DNA of 34,672 bases, from assembly GCF_005502465.1 (NCBI RefSeq), contig NZ_SCOT01000032.1, positions 1 to 34,672 of the forward strand, given 5' to 3'. The translations under genes were made by a program, and so were the position numbers. Shown here one piece after another: positions 17,139 through 25,665 of this stretch. The notes under the pieces are model-generated. The model ran no database searches and was not told the origin of the DNA. It worked only from the letters and a program-made list of their open reading frames with translations. Positions within the stretch are counted from its first letter, which is position 1; every line of letters starts with the position of its first letter. The DNA comes from Sphingopyxis sp. L1A2A. Its GTDB lineage: Bacteria; Pseudomonadota; Alphaproteobacteria; Sphingomonadales; Sphingomonadaceae.

Positions 17139-18323
17139 CGGCACCAGCCATCCGGCGAGCGCGGCGGCGGCGACGATCGCGGGGGTCACCCACGCGCCCT
17201 TGACCCGCCAGACGACGGTGAGCGCGGCGGCGAAAAGCAGGACCGCGGGCAGCGGCGCGGTGACGCGCGCGGCGGTCGCTTCGCCCAGCTGGACAAAGGT
17301 CGCGGCGATGATGCCGACGACCGCGGCGGCGACCCCGGCGAGCAGGCGGTGGAGCGCCGGGTTTTCGACCACCGCCTCCAGCCGCTCGAAAAAGATCAAT
17401 GAGAAAGCGAAGGCGGGCAGGAACATCCCCGCGGTGATCGCAAGCGCGCCGCCGGGACCGCCGACGACATAGCCGACAAAGGTCGCGAAGATGACGAGCG
17501 GCGCCGGGAGCACCCCGGCGAGCGCGATGCCGTCGAGGAAGGTTGCGTCGCCGACCCAGCCGCGCCCGACGGTGTCGGCGCGCACATAGGGGATGGCGGT
17601 ATAGGCGCCGCCGAAGGTCAGCAGGCCGCCCTTCAGCCCCGCGACGAACAGCGCGAGCAGGGTGATCGGGGCGCCCGCGGCGCCCGCGACCAGCGCGGTG
17701 GCGGTAGCGGGGGCGGCGAATTGCTGCGCGGCGAAGGCGGCGACGACGACCGCCAGCGCGATCAGCGGGCGCTGCGCGGCGGCATAGGCGAGCCCGCCCG
17801 CGGCGAGCGGGATCCAGAACGGCACCCCGGCGAGCGTCGCGAGCAGGCTGGCGACGGCGATCGCGGCGAGCAGGCGGTCCTCGATGATGTGCTGGCCGAT
17901 GCGAACGACGGCGCGCAGGATGATCGCGAGTACCGCAATCTGCACGCCCAGCAGGACGCCGGTCAGCCCGGCGTCGCCCGCGATCCAGGTGACATAGAGC
18001 CAGCCCGCGAGCAGCATCAGCAGCAGGCCCGGCAGCATGAAGCCGAGCCCGGCAAGCAAGCCGCCGATCCGCCCGCGCGCGATCATCCCGAGGTGGACGC
18101 ATAGCTCGTGCGCTTCGGGGCCGGGCAGGACTTGCAACACCGCGAGCAGGCGGTTGAAGCGCCCGGGATCGATCCAGCGTTCCTCATCGACCAGTGCCTG
18201 GCGCAGCATCGCGATCTGCGCGACCGGGCCGCCGAACGCCAGCGCGCCGAAGCGCAGGAATTTGAGGAACAGCGCGAGCAGGCTGAGCTGCGACGGGTCG
18301 GTTGGGGGCGGGAGAGGGGTCAT
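17133..18323 (-). CDS. chrA: chromate transporter, ChrA family
   Basis: Inner-membrane chromate efflux protein of 396 residues, the two-domain (long-chain) form. The N-domain has FLRFGALAFGGPVAQIAMLR, followed by FNRLLAVLQVLPGPEAHEL. The C-domain repeats the pattern with GLKGGLLTFGGAYTAIPYVR and GIALAGVLPAPLVIFATFVGY. Around ten to twelve hydrophobic helices are visible. The start ATG has GGAG 7 bases upstream. The last codons overlap the end of the convergent GST gene. ChrA proteins export chromate. Some relatives may carry sulphate or have other roles, so the substrate is by family only. Confidence 0.93.
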   Translation of the reverse strand: MTPLPPPTDPSQLSLLALFLKFLRFGALAFGGPVAQIAMLRQALVDEERWIDPGRFNRLLAVLQVLPGPEAHELCVHLGMIARGRIGGLLAGLGFMLPGLLLMLLAGWLYVTWIAGDAGLTGVLLGVQIAVLAIILRAVVRIGQHIIEDRLLAAIAVASLLATLAGVPFWIPLAAGGLAYAAAQRPLIALAVVVAAFAAQQFAAPATATALVAGAAGAPITLLALFVAGLKGGLLTFGGAYTAIPYVRADTVGRGWVGDATFLDGIALAGVLPAPLVIFATFVGYVVGGPGGALAITAGMFLPAFAFSLIFFERLEAVVENPALHRLLAGVAAAVVGIIAATFVQLGEATAARVTAPLPAVLLFAAALTVVWRVKGAWVTPAIVAAAALAGWLVPL

Positions 18324-18466
18324 ATCAACGCTCCGAGCGCCGCGGTTGCGGCGGGTGGAGCGGACTTGGATGGCGCCGAAGTTTTGTTGGCCATCTGAAC
18401 GGGCGTCCGCGTTGGCCCGTTGGCGTTCCTATCAAAGAAGGCGCAGCGTGGTGTCAAGCGCGGTTT

Positions 18467-19438
18467 CTACAGCCAGCCGATGCTTTTGAAGCGCCAGAAG
18501 ACGAGCCCCGAGCCGCCGAAGATCAGGGCCAGCGCGAAGGGATAGCCGAGCGCCCAGTCGAGTTCGGGCATGAATTCGAAATTCATGCCGTAGATCCCGG
18601 CGATCGCGGTCGGCACGGCGAGGATTGCGGCCCAGGCGGCGAGCTGGCGGGTGATGACGCCCTGGCGTTGCTGTTCGAGCATGCCGTTGGTTTCGATGAC
18701 CGATGCGGCGACGTCGCGCAGGCCGGTGAGGCGGAATTCGGCGCGCTGGACATGGTCCCAGATGTCGCGAAAGAACGGCCGCACCGCGCCGTCGATGCAC
18801 GGCAGATCATCCTCGCCCGCGAGGCGCCCGGCGACCTCCTTCATCAGGCCGGCGAGCCGCTGGAACCGGATAACCTCGTGACGCTGCGCATAGAGCTGGC
18901 GGATTTCGGCGGCGTCGAGCGGGGTGTCCATCACGCTGTCCTCGACCGTCAGCATGCGGTCCTCGATCGCGTCGATCAGCGGGAAATAGCCGTCGACGAT
19001 GAAATCGAGGATCGCATAAAGGACATAATCGGGGCCATGCGCGAGCTTGGCGGGCAAGGTTTCGAGCCGCGCGCGCACCTCGGTATGCGCGCGCGCCGAG
19101 CCATGCCGGACGGTGACGATGAAGTGGCGCCCGACAAAGATCGCGGTCTCGCCCGACTGGATCGTACCGCTGCCCAGGTTGCCGGTGCTGGCGATGATGA
19201 ACAGTTGGTCGCCGTAAACCTCGACCTTGGGCAGCTGCTTGGCCTTGGTCGCATCCTCGACCGCGAGCGGGTGGAGGCCGAAGCGTTTGGCGATGCCCTC
19301 GAGCTCGCCGGGGGTCGGCTCGTACAGGCCGAGCCAGAAGAAATCGCCCTCGTCGCAGTCGACCGGCAGTTCCTCGTCGGGGCCGATATCGCGGACGAGC
19401 TTGCCGTCATGATAAACGCGGGCGGCCATGATCGGCAT
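18467..19438 (-). CDS. corA: CorA-family magnesium/cobalt channel
   Basis: Divalent-cation channel of 323 residues. A large cytoplasmic N-domain rich in acidic and helical segments (DEGDFFWLGLYEPTPGELE and the long helix around PLIDAIEDRMLTVEDSV) leads to two C-terminal TM helices. The first TM ends with the signature GMN in IAGIYGMNFEFMPEL, which forms the selectivity loop. The C-terminus is basic (FWRFKSIGWL), as in CorA. ATG at 19438 lies 10 bases after GGGAG. ATG at 19429 and TTG at 19444 are alternatives. It lies upstream of chrA on the same strand with a 143-base gap. Mg2+ uptake is the usual role, but some members export Zn or Ni. Confidence 0.93.
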   Translation of the reverse strand: MPIMAARVYHDGKLVRDIGPDEELPVDCDEGDFFWLGLYEPTPGELEGIAKRFGLHPLAVEDATKAKQLPKVEVYGDQLFIIASTGNLGSGTIQSGETAIFVGRHFIVTVRHGSARAHTEVRARLETLPAKLAHGPDYVLYAILDFIVDGYFPLIDAIEDRMLTVEDSVMDTPLDAAEIRQLYAQRHEVIRFQRLAGLMKEVAGRLAGEDDLPCIDGAVRPFFRDIWDHVQRAEFRLTGLRDVAASVIETNGMLEQQRQGVITRQLAAWAAILAVPTAIAGIYGMNFEFMPELDWALGYPFALALIFGGSGLVFWRFKSIGWL

Positions 19439-19507
19439 CGGCAATATACTCCCTGGAACTGCCGCCCCTATAATCGGCGCGGCGGCGAAGGGAAATGCGC
19501 TGTGCGG

Positions 19508-22500
19508 TCAATCGTCGCGGTTGGCGATGTTGGTGAAAGCAGCCCAGGCGGCGGGATGCACCCAATCGGCTTTCCATCCCGCAATCGCGCTGCCGTCGGC
19601 GCGCTTGCCGGTGCGCACCGCCTGCATCCCGAGTTGCAGCGCCTGCGCGCGCGACAGTGCCGGGTTGGCGCGCCGGGCCAGCAGCGTTTCGACGGTCAAG
19701 ACCGCGGTCGCCTCGTCCGAGACGCGCCAGTGGCTGGCGAGCAGCGCGTCGGCGCCAGCGTAGAGGAAACCGCGCGCCAGCGCCGAAAGGCTGTCGCCGC
19801 CGCCCGAATGTTCCGCCGACGCGGTGTTGCACGCCGACAGGATCACCCAGTCGGCCGAGAGCGTCAGCCGCGCCGCCTCGGTCGCGGTGAGCAGCCCGTC
19901 GTCCATGTCGCTCGCGGTGGTCGGCGGGGTGAGCACCAGCCCCGGCTCGCCGAGCCCGAGCGATGGGTCGGGGAGCAGGCCGTGGGTGGCGATCGCGATG
20001 ACCTCGCTCGTTGCCAGCGCCGGATCCTGACGTAGCGCCGCCTCGGTCGCCTTGCCGTCGATGGTCAGATTGCCGGGCGTGACGCCGAACAGCCGCGCCA
20101 TCGCCGCCAGCTCGACCTTGGTCCCCGGCAGCGGCGCCAGCCGGCGCAGCGCGTCGGGATCGGCGAGCGGCGAGCCCGATTCGGAGACGGCGTCGAACAC
20201 CGCGATGCCGCGGGCGGCGCGCGATCCGGTGTCGCCGCCGACCAGGACGGGGGCGCCATAGCCGCGAAAGCTGTTGCTGCGGCGGCCGCGCGGCGGATCG
20301 CGGGTCAGGGTCAGCGCCGCGACCGCGGGCAGGCTGGTAAAGGCGTAGCGATCGGACAGCCAGGCGGCGCGGGCAAGCGTGTCCGGATCGGCGACGTCGG
20401 CGCCCGCGGGCCGCGCGGTCGCCGACAGCATCGCGAGCGGCAGATCGCCGAGCTTGCCCGAGCTGGCGACATAGATGCGCTTGCTGTCCTTGAGCAACGG
20501 TTCGATCGGCGCGATCAGCGACGTGTAGAGCGCGTTCGCGGTGTCGAGATCGAAGCGGCGATGGCCCTCAAGCTCCATCGGCGACATCGCCTGCGCGTCG
20601 AGCTCGGCTTTGCGCGCCGCCGAGCAGGTGGCAAAATCGACGTCGCAGCGCAGGTCCGAAATCTGTTTGAGGATGACCGTGATGTCCTTAGCCGGGCGGC
20701 TCCACCCGACCGCGGTCGGGGTGACGACGAACAGGTGAAAAGTGTTCGCCGCCTCGGTCATCAGCAGCAGCGCCTCGCCGGGCTGGAGCGCCTGTCGCGC
20801 CTCGGCCAGGCTGATCGGCTGCGGTGCCACCAGCTGGCGATAGGAGGGATATTTCTTGTCGATCAGCGCGCTGACCTCGGCCAGCTGGGCCTGCACGCCG
20901 TCGAGCTCGCCGCGCAGCCGCGCCGCCTCCACCGGTTTGCGGTCGCCCAGCGCACGGAGGAGATTTTTGTCGATCAGGTTCGCCTTGGCGGCGAGATCCT
21001 GTTCCTGGCGTACCGCTTCGGCCATTTGCGGGGTCTTGGCGGCGTCGCGCGCGGCGGTTTGCAGCACCGCGCGGCCCGATGCCGACGCGATCGCATCCTG
21101 CGCGGCGCGGAAGGCGCGGTCCTGAATCTCCGCCTGCTGCGCCGCGCCCGGGGTAACGTCCATCAGCCCGAAAGCGGCATTCATATAGGTGGTGAAGATG
21201 CCGCGGTCGGGCGCCGCCTGTTGCCGGTCGAGCGCCGCCAGCCCGACGGCGCCGCCGCCTGCGGCGCTTTGTTGGTTGAGCCGCCGCAGGATCGCGACCG
21301 CTTTGGCCGCCAGCGGCTCGGCTTCGGCCGCCTTGCCCTGGCGGAGCAGGGTCAGCGCCAGATTTTCATAGGCGCGTGCGGTGTCGATATGCGCTTCGCC
21401 CAGGCTGCGGCGCAGGATCGCGAGCGACTGGCGGTAATTGGGTTCGGCGGCGCGGTCGCCTGGGCCGCTGCGGTCGCTGCGCACCAGCGCCGAGGCGACA
21501 TTGTTATAGGCGACAGCGGTCAGCGGGTGATCCTCGCCGAGCAGGCGGCGGCGGATGGCGAGCGCCTTGCTGGTCATGTCGGCCTCTTCGGCATGGCGGC
21601 CAAGATGGCCGAGCGTCGTGCCGAGGCTGAGATAGGCCCATGCGGTTTCGGGATTATCCTCGCCGAATTTGGCGCGAAAGACGCCCAGCGCCTGGCGCAT
21701 CAGCGGTTCGGCGCGCGCGGCTTGCCCGGCTTCGCGCAAATGATAGCCGAAGTTGATCAGCGTCGAGGCGAAGGAGGGATGGTCGCGGCCGGCGATGCCG
21801 CCCTGAATCTCGAGCGCGCGCAGATACATTGGCTCGGCCTCGCCATAGCGGCCCTGCTGGTTCAGATTATGCGCGACATTGGCGTACATCGTCGCGGTGC
21901 GCTCGTTGCTTTCGCCATAGGCGCGGCGCGTCGTGTCGAGCGCCTGACGCAGCAGCGGTTCGACGGTGCTGGGCGGCAAGCCCTGATTTTCTATGTTGAG
22001 CGCCAGGTTATTCGTCGCCTCGGCGGTTAGCGGATGCCCCGCGCCGAGCCATTTGGTGCGGAGCGCCAGCGCCTTGCGATAGGCGGTGTCGGCGTCGCCG
22101 AAGCGCCCGGTCAGCCCGTAGCTGTACCCGAGCACGGTGTAACCGAGCGCGGCCTGGGGGCTGTCGTCGCCCTTGGTCGCGCGCCAGATGGTGAGCGCCC
22201 GGTTCGCCGCCGTCTCGGCATCGGCATAGCGGCTGAGTTCGGTGAAATTCACCGCGCGGTTATAATGATGCAGCGCAACGTCGGGACCGTTCGGGCCGGT
22301 CAGCGCCTCGTCGATCGCCAGCGCCTTGTCGAGCATCGCCGCGGCCTCGTCGAAGCGCCCGAGGCTGCGCAGCGTGACCGCGAGATTGGCATATTGCGAC
22401 GCGGTTTCGCGATGCTGTTCGCCGTGCAGCGCAAGATTGGCGGCGAGCGCCTGGCGGAACAGCTGTTCGGCGCCTTTCATGTCGCCGAGTTCGATCAAAA

Positions 22501-23044
22501 GCCCGGCGAGGTTGCCGGTGGCGGCGATTGTCTTGGCATGTTGTTCGCCAAACTGCGCCGTGCGCGCCGCGAGCAGGTCGCGGCGCAGCGACAGCGCCTC
22601 GGCGGGGCGGCCCTGTTTGGCGAGGTTGGTGGCGAGGAAGCCGGTGGCGGTGAGCGTCTGGTCGTCCTGCGGCCCGAGGATTTTGGTATTGATCGCAAGC
22701 AGGCGGCGCCAATAGGGTTCGGCGGGGGCCAGCTGGTTCTGCGCCTCGAGGCTTCCGGCGATCAGACGGTAGCCCAAGCTGGTGAGCAGGTCGTCGGCGC
22801 CGTAGCGCTTCGTCGCTTCGTCGATCCAGCGCCGATAGACCGCCTCCGCCTCGCCCAGCTTGCCCTCGCGCTCGAGGTCCATACCGCGGTTCATCAGGTC
22901 GAGCATCTTTTGCTGGTCGGCATTGAGGGTGCTGGCGGGCGGCGTGCCGACGGGCGCCGCATCCTGCGCGAAGGCCAGCGGCGCGGCGGCCCCGAGCGGC
23001 GCGGCGAGGAGCAGGGCGAGAAGGCGATGTCGACGGTCGGCCAT
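19508..23044 (-). CDS. exported TPR-CHAT protein (putative caspase/separase-like cysteine protease)
   Basis: A 1178-residue protein. A signal peptide (MADRRHRLLALLLAAPLGAAAPLAFAQ) suggests export. Residues about 50-630 are tetratricopeptide repeats of the 42-residue Kinesin-light-chain type (repeated A..Y..L.. and GEDHPLTAVAYNNVA patterns), a protein-binding solenoid. A helical linker follows. The C-terminal CHAT domain (about 830-1178) retains the His/Cys pair of clan CD proteases: His1021 in IATHGLL and Cys1072 in LSACNTA, followed by the DSLSALARGFLYAGA and ASHWRVSDEAT motifs. ATG at 23044 begins the signal peptide. ATG at 23101 is in frame but would bury it. The gene diverges from the BlaI operon. 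Targets are unknown. Confidence 0.9.
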   Translation of the reverse strand: MADRRHRLLALLLAAPLGAAAPLAFAQDAAPVGTPPASTLNADQQKMLDLMNRGMDLEREGKLGEAEAVYRRWIDEATKRYGADDLLTSLGYRLIAGSLEAQNQLAPAEPYWRRLLAINTKILGPQDDQTLTATGFLATNLAKQGRPAEALSLRRDLLAARTAQFGEQHAKTIAATGNLAGLLIELGDMKGAEQLFRQALAANLALHGEQHRETASQYANLAVTLRSLGRFDEAAAMLDKALAIDEALTGPNGPDVALHHYNRAVNFTELSRYADAETAANRALTIWRATKGDDSPQAALGYTVLGYSYGLTGRFGDADTAYRKALALRTKWLGAGHPLTAEATNNLALNIENQGLPPSTVEPLLRQALDTTRRAYGESNERTATMYANVAHNLNQQGRYGEAEPMYLRALEIQGGIAGRDHPSFASTLINFGYHLREAGQAARAEPLMRQALGVFRAKFGEDNPETAWAYLSLGTTLGHLGRHAEEADMTSKALAIRRRLLGEDHPLTAVAYNNVASALVRSDRSGPGDRAAEPNYRQSLAILRRSLGEAHIDTARAYENLALTLLRQGKAAEAEPLAAKAVAILRRLNQQSAAGGGAVGLAALDRQQAAPDRGIFTTYMNAAFGLMDVTPGAAQQAEIQDRAFRAAQDAIASASGRAVLQTAARDAAKTPQMAEAVRQEQDLAAKANLIDKNLLRALGDRKPVEAARLRGELDGVQAQLAEVSALIDKKYPSYRQLVAPQPISLAEARQALQPGEALLLMTEAANTFHLFVVTPTAVGWSRPAKDITVILKQISDLRCDVDFATCSAARKAELDAQAMSPMELEGHRRFDLDTANALYTSLIAPIEPLLKDSKRIYVASSGKLGDLPLAMLSATARPAGADVADPDTLARAAWLSDRYAFTSLPAVAALTLTRDPPRGRRSNSFRGYGAPVLVGGDTGSRAARGIAVFDAVSESGSPLADPDALRRLAPLPGTKVELAAMARLFGVTPGNLTIDGKATEAALRQDPALATSEVIAIATHGLLPDPSLGLGEPGLVLTPPTTASDMDDGLLTATEAARLTLSADWVILSACNTASAEHSGGGDSLSALARGFLYAGADALLASHWRVSDEATAVLTVETLLARRANPALSRAQALQLGMQAVRTGKRADGSAIAGWKADWVHPAAWAAFTNIANRDD

Positions 23045-23250
23045 GAAGCGGAATTTTCCCTGTTTTGACCCAAGATAGTGATAAAATTGGGATATTGTCA
23101 TCTGTGGGTTGGCGCAATGGCGCGGTGAACGGCAGCGGCGGGTGTCGATCGGCGATTAGAAGGCGCGGGTTTGCGGCGATGTGATGGGGATCACTTGCGC
23201 GGGGCGGGGTGGTGACCCGGTACATTTGGGGTGAGCTGCCGTTACTTAGC

Positions 23251-23330
23251 TCGTCATCCCGGCGAAGGCCGGGTTCTCGCCGGCGCGTAACCCCGAGAGG
23301 GTGAGAACCCGGCCTTCGCCGGGATGACGA
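23251..23330. repeat. REP-like palindrome pair, second type
   Basis: Perfect 28-base inverted repeat with arms beginning TCGTCATCCCGGCGAAGG and ending GAGAACCC...GGGATGACGA, separated by a 24-base loop. It resembles the pairs at 10875 and 32886 but has CGGCGAAGGCCGG in place of CCGCGAAAGCGG. It lies in the spacer between the divergent TPR-CHAT and BlaI genes. Confidence 0.85.
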
Positions 23331-23397
23331 AAATGAGCATAGTCGGTGCCGCCGCCCCAAACTGTATTACCCGAACAAAACCCCTTGCCAAGGACGC

Positions 23398-23427
23398 GCT
23401 ACAAATGTAGCACGCTACAAATGTAGC
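23398..23427. promoter_or_regulatory. tandem BlaI-type operators
   Basis: Two identical perfect palindromes GCTACAAATGTAGC at 23398-23411 and 23414-23427, spaced 16 bases start to start. They contain the TACA-N2-TGTA core typical of BlaI/MecI/CopY repressor sites. They stand just before the blaI-like gene, with TTGCCA upstream at 23385-23390 as a possible -35 element. The repressor probably autoregulates its whole operon here. Confidence 0.82.
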
Positions 23428-23443
23428 GCATGAGGTGAGTCGC

Positions 23444-23821
23444 ATGTTGTCCAGTTTGCCGCCGCGGGAACGCGAGATTGTTGATGTCTTGTACGAGCGC
23501 GGTGCCGCGACGGTGACCGAGATTGGCGAGGCGCTGTCCGACGAACTGTCGGGATCGGCGATCCGCGCGATGCTCAAGCGGCTGGAGGCCAAGGGTTTTG
23601 TCGTGCGCGAGGCGTCGGAGCGCGGCTTTGTCTATGCGCCGAGCGTGTCGGACAAGACCGCGCGCAAATCGGCGCTGAGCCAGGTGGTGCGGGTGTTTTT
23701 CAACGGATCGGCGACGAGCGCCGCCGCGGCGCTGCTGGGGATGCAGGACGAAATGAGCGGGGCCGAACTCGACGAGCTGGAAAAGCTGATCGGGCAGGCG
23801 CGCGAAGGGAGGGCGAAATGA
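23444..23821 (+). CDS. blaI: BlaI/MecI/CopY-family transcriptional repressor
   Basis: Winged-helix repressor of 125 residues. The DNA-binding domain (PPREREIVDVLYERGAATV, then SGSAIRAMLKRLEAKGFV) is typical of BlaI, with the wing at EASERGFVYAP. The C-terminal part (SALSQVVRVFFNGSATSAAAALL) carries the dimerisation helices and, in the family, the protease-cleaved site. ATG at 23444 has GAGG 8 bases upstream. GTG at 23435 is less likely. The stop overlaps the start of the M56 peptidase gene (ATGA). It presumably binds the tandem palindromes upstream and is inactivated through the M56 protein. No beta-lactamase gene is in the window, so the symbol is by family only. Confidence 0.93.
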   Translation: MLSSLPPREREIVDVLYERGAATVTEIGEALSDELSGSAIRAMLKRLEAKGFVVREASERGFVYAPSVSDKTARKSALSQVVRVFFNGSATSAAAALLGMQDEMSGAELDELEKLIGQAREGRAK

Positions 23822-25554
23822 TGAGCGACATGATGATCGAGCCCGCGACGCTGGTCGGTCTCGCCTGGAAATCGGCCCTGATCGCCGGGCTGACGCTGGG
23901 GCTGTTGCGGCTGGCGCGGACGCGATCGGCGGGTGAGCGGTCGCTGGTCGCGCATGTCGGCCTGCTCGCGCTGCTGGTGCTGCCGGTGGCCACCCTGGTT
24001 TTGCCGCTGTGGCAGCCGCTGCCCGCGCGCTGGGTTGCCGCGGCGGCGCCGACCGCAGGCGCCACCATCGATACAGGGGGATCGGCGGTTGATCCGGTCG
24101 CAGCCACGGCTTCAGTCCCTGCCGTGGCCGGCACCGCCGGATCACCGCCGATCAGCCTGTCGGCGGGGGCCGACCTGGCCCCCTTTCTCTATCTTGTCCC
24201 GCTCGCGCTGTTGTTTGGAGTGATGATGCTCGCGGTGCTGCGGCTGTTCGCGATGCGCGGCCGCGCCGAAGTGCTGGTCGAGCGATCGTGGCTGTCGGCG
24301 CTGGCCGAGGCGCAGCGGCGGATGGGGTTCAAACATGGCACCGCATTGCTGGTCAGCGACGAATTGCGCTCGCCGATCAGCTGGGGGCTGCTGCGCTCGA
24401 CGATCGTGCTGAGCCCGAAAGCGGTGCAGGCGGTCGGCGAGGCCGAGGCGATCATCGCGCACGAACTGGCGCACATCGCCCGCCTCGACTGGGCGAAGCT
24501 GCTCGCTTCGCGCGTCGCTTGCGCGCTGTTCTGGTTCAATCCTCTGGTGTGGATGCTGGCGCGCGAGAGCCATCAATTGCGCGAGGAAGCCGCCGACGAT
24601 GCGGTGTTGATGGCCGACATCGACGGCCCCGATTACGCGACGCTGCTGGTCGGCGCGGCGCGCCATGACAACAAGGCGGCGCTGATGGCGGCGCATGGCG
24701 TCGCGCCGTCGCATGGCAGCCTGAAACGCCGGATCACCCGCGTCCTCGATGCCAGCCTGAAGCGCGGGCCGGCGAGCGCGAGCTGGGTGTTGATGAGCCT
24801 GGTCGTGCTGGCGGGGGTGACCGCGCCGCTCGCCGCTTTTTCGGCGACGGCCGCCGAAGAGACGGTGACCGCGAAGGAGGCGCAGGCGACCGACTTTGCC
24901 GCGCAGAAATCCGCCATGGCATCGTCGCGGGTCGCGGTGGCGGCAAGCGCCGACGCGCGGGAGGACGCCGTCGCGGCGGCTGCGACCGCCGAACAGCTGA
25001 CCGCCGAACAGCTGGTGAGCCTGCGCGCGGTCGGGGTGACCCCCGAATATGCCGCCGAAATGCGCGAACATGGCGGCGCGATGGACGCTGACGCGCTGAT
25101 CGCGGCGAAGGCGAGCGGGGTCGACCCGGCCTATATCCGCTCGATGCGGCAAATCTTCCCGGGGGTCGATGTCGACGAACTGATCGGCGCGTCGGCGCTG
25201 CACATCGAACCCGGCTTCGCCCGCGACATGAAATCGCATTTCCCCGACATCGGCATCGACGACGTCGTCGCGCTGCGCGCAATGGGGGTCGACTGCGACT
25301 TTGTCACCGACATGCAAAAGGCAGGCGTGAAGATGCGGAGCGCCGATGATGCGATCGAACTGCGCGCCACCGGAATGTTCCGCCCGAGCGCAAAGCCCCG
25401 GCCGACGCCGCGCCCGACAGCCGCGAGGTCGCAGCATGGTGCGGCGGTTAGCATCGGCGCCGACGGGGTGATGGAAGCGCGCAGTGGCGATGGCCGCGTC
25501 GCCCGGATCGAATTCGCCGAACCGCCCGAACCGCCGGTGCCGCCGACCGGCTGA
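23818..25554 (+). CDS. BlaR1-like M56 metallopeptidase with C-terminal 28-residue repeats
   Basis: Membrane sensor-protease of 578 residues. Three TM helices lie in the N-terminal part (about 12-34, 44-62, 120-145). The cytoplasmic M56 zinc protease has HELAH at about residue 219 and the EEAADDAVL segment carrying the third ligand. A fourth TM helix (SWVLMSLVVLAGVTAPLAAF, near 325) is followed by about 240 predicted periplasmic residues. These lack the penicillin-binding SxxK-type sensor of BlaR1. Instead, residues 394-505 form four units of about 28 residues (LTAEQLVSLRAVGVTPEYA..., with GV..xY at a fixed place) plus a partial fifth. The Pro-rich tail (PRPTPRPT, PPEPPVPPTG) is extracytoplasmic. 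It likely cleaves the BlaI repressor on sensing a signal. Confidence 0.9.
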   Translation: MMSDMMIEPATLVGLAWKSALIAGLTLGLLRLARTRSAGERSLVAHVGLLALLVLPVATLVLPLWQPLPARWVAAAAPTAGATIDTGGSAVDPVAATASVPAVAGTAGSPPISLSAGADLAPFLYLVPLALLFGVMMLAVLRLFAMRGRAEVLVERSWLSALAEAQRRMGFKHGTALLVSDELRSPISWGLLRSTIVLSPKAVQAVGEAEAIIAHELAHIARLDWAKLLASRVACALFWFNPLVWMLARESHQLREEAADDAVLMADIDGPDYATLLVGAARHDNKAALMAAHGVAPSHGSLKRRITRVLDASLKRGPASASWVLMSLVVLAGVTAPLAAFSATAAEETVTAKEAQATDFAAQKSAMASSRVAVAASADAREDAVAAAATAEQLTAEQLVSLRAVGVTPEYAAEMREHGGAMDADALIAAKASGVDPAYIRSMRQIFPGVDVDELIGASALHIEPGFARDMKSHFPDIGIDDVVALRAMGVDCDFVTDMQKAGVKMRSADDAIELRATGMFRPSAKPRPTPRPTAARSQHGAAVSIGADGVMEARSGDGRVARIEFAEPPEPPVPPTG

Positions 25555-25665
25555 CGCCCGGACGTCCGTCCAAGCCTGACCATCGTTGATCGAACTGTTG
25601 TTTTGAAACGCCGCTGCGGGGGCGAGCGATGACGCTCGTCCGGCGCCGGCCAAAGGAGTGTCCGT

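Noticed and set aside
18302..20035. Plus-strand open frame of 577 codons
   Set aside because: Shadow of the CorA and CHAT genes, with no motif recognised.
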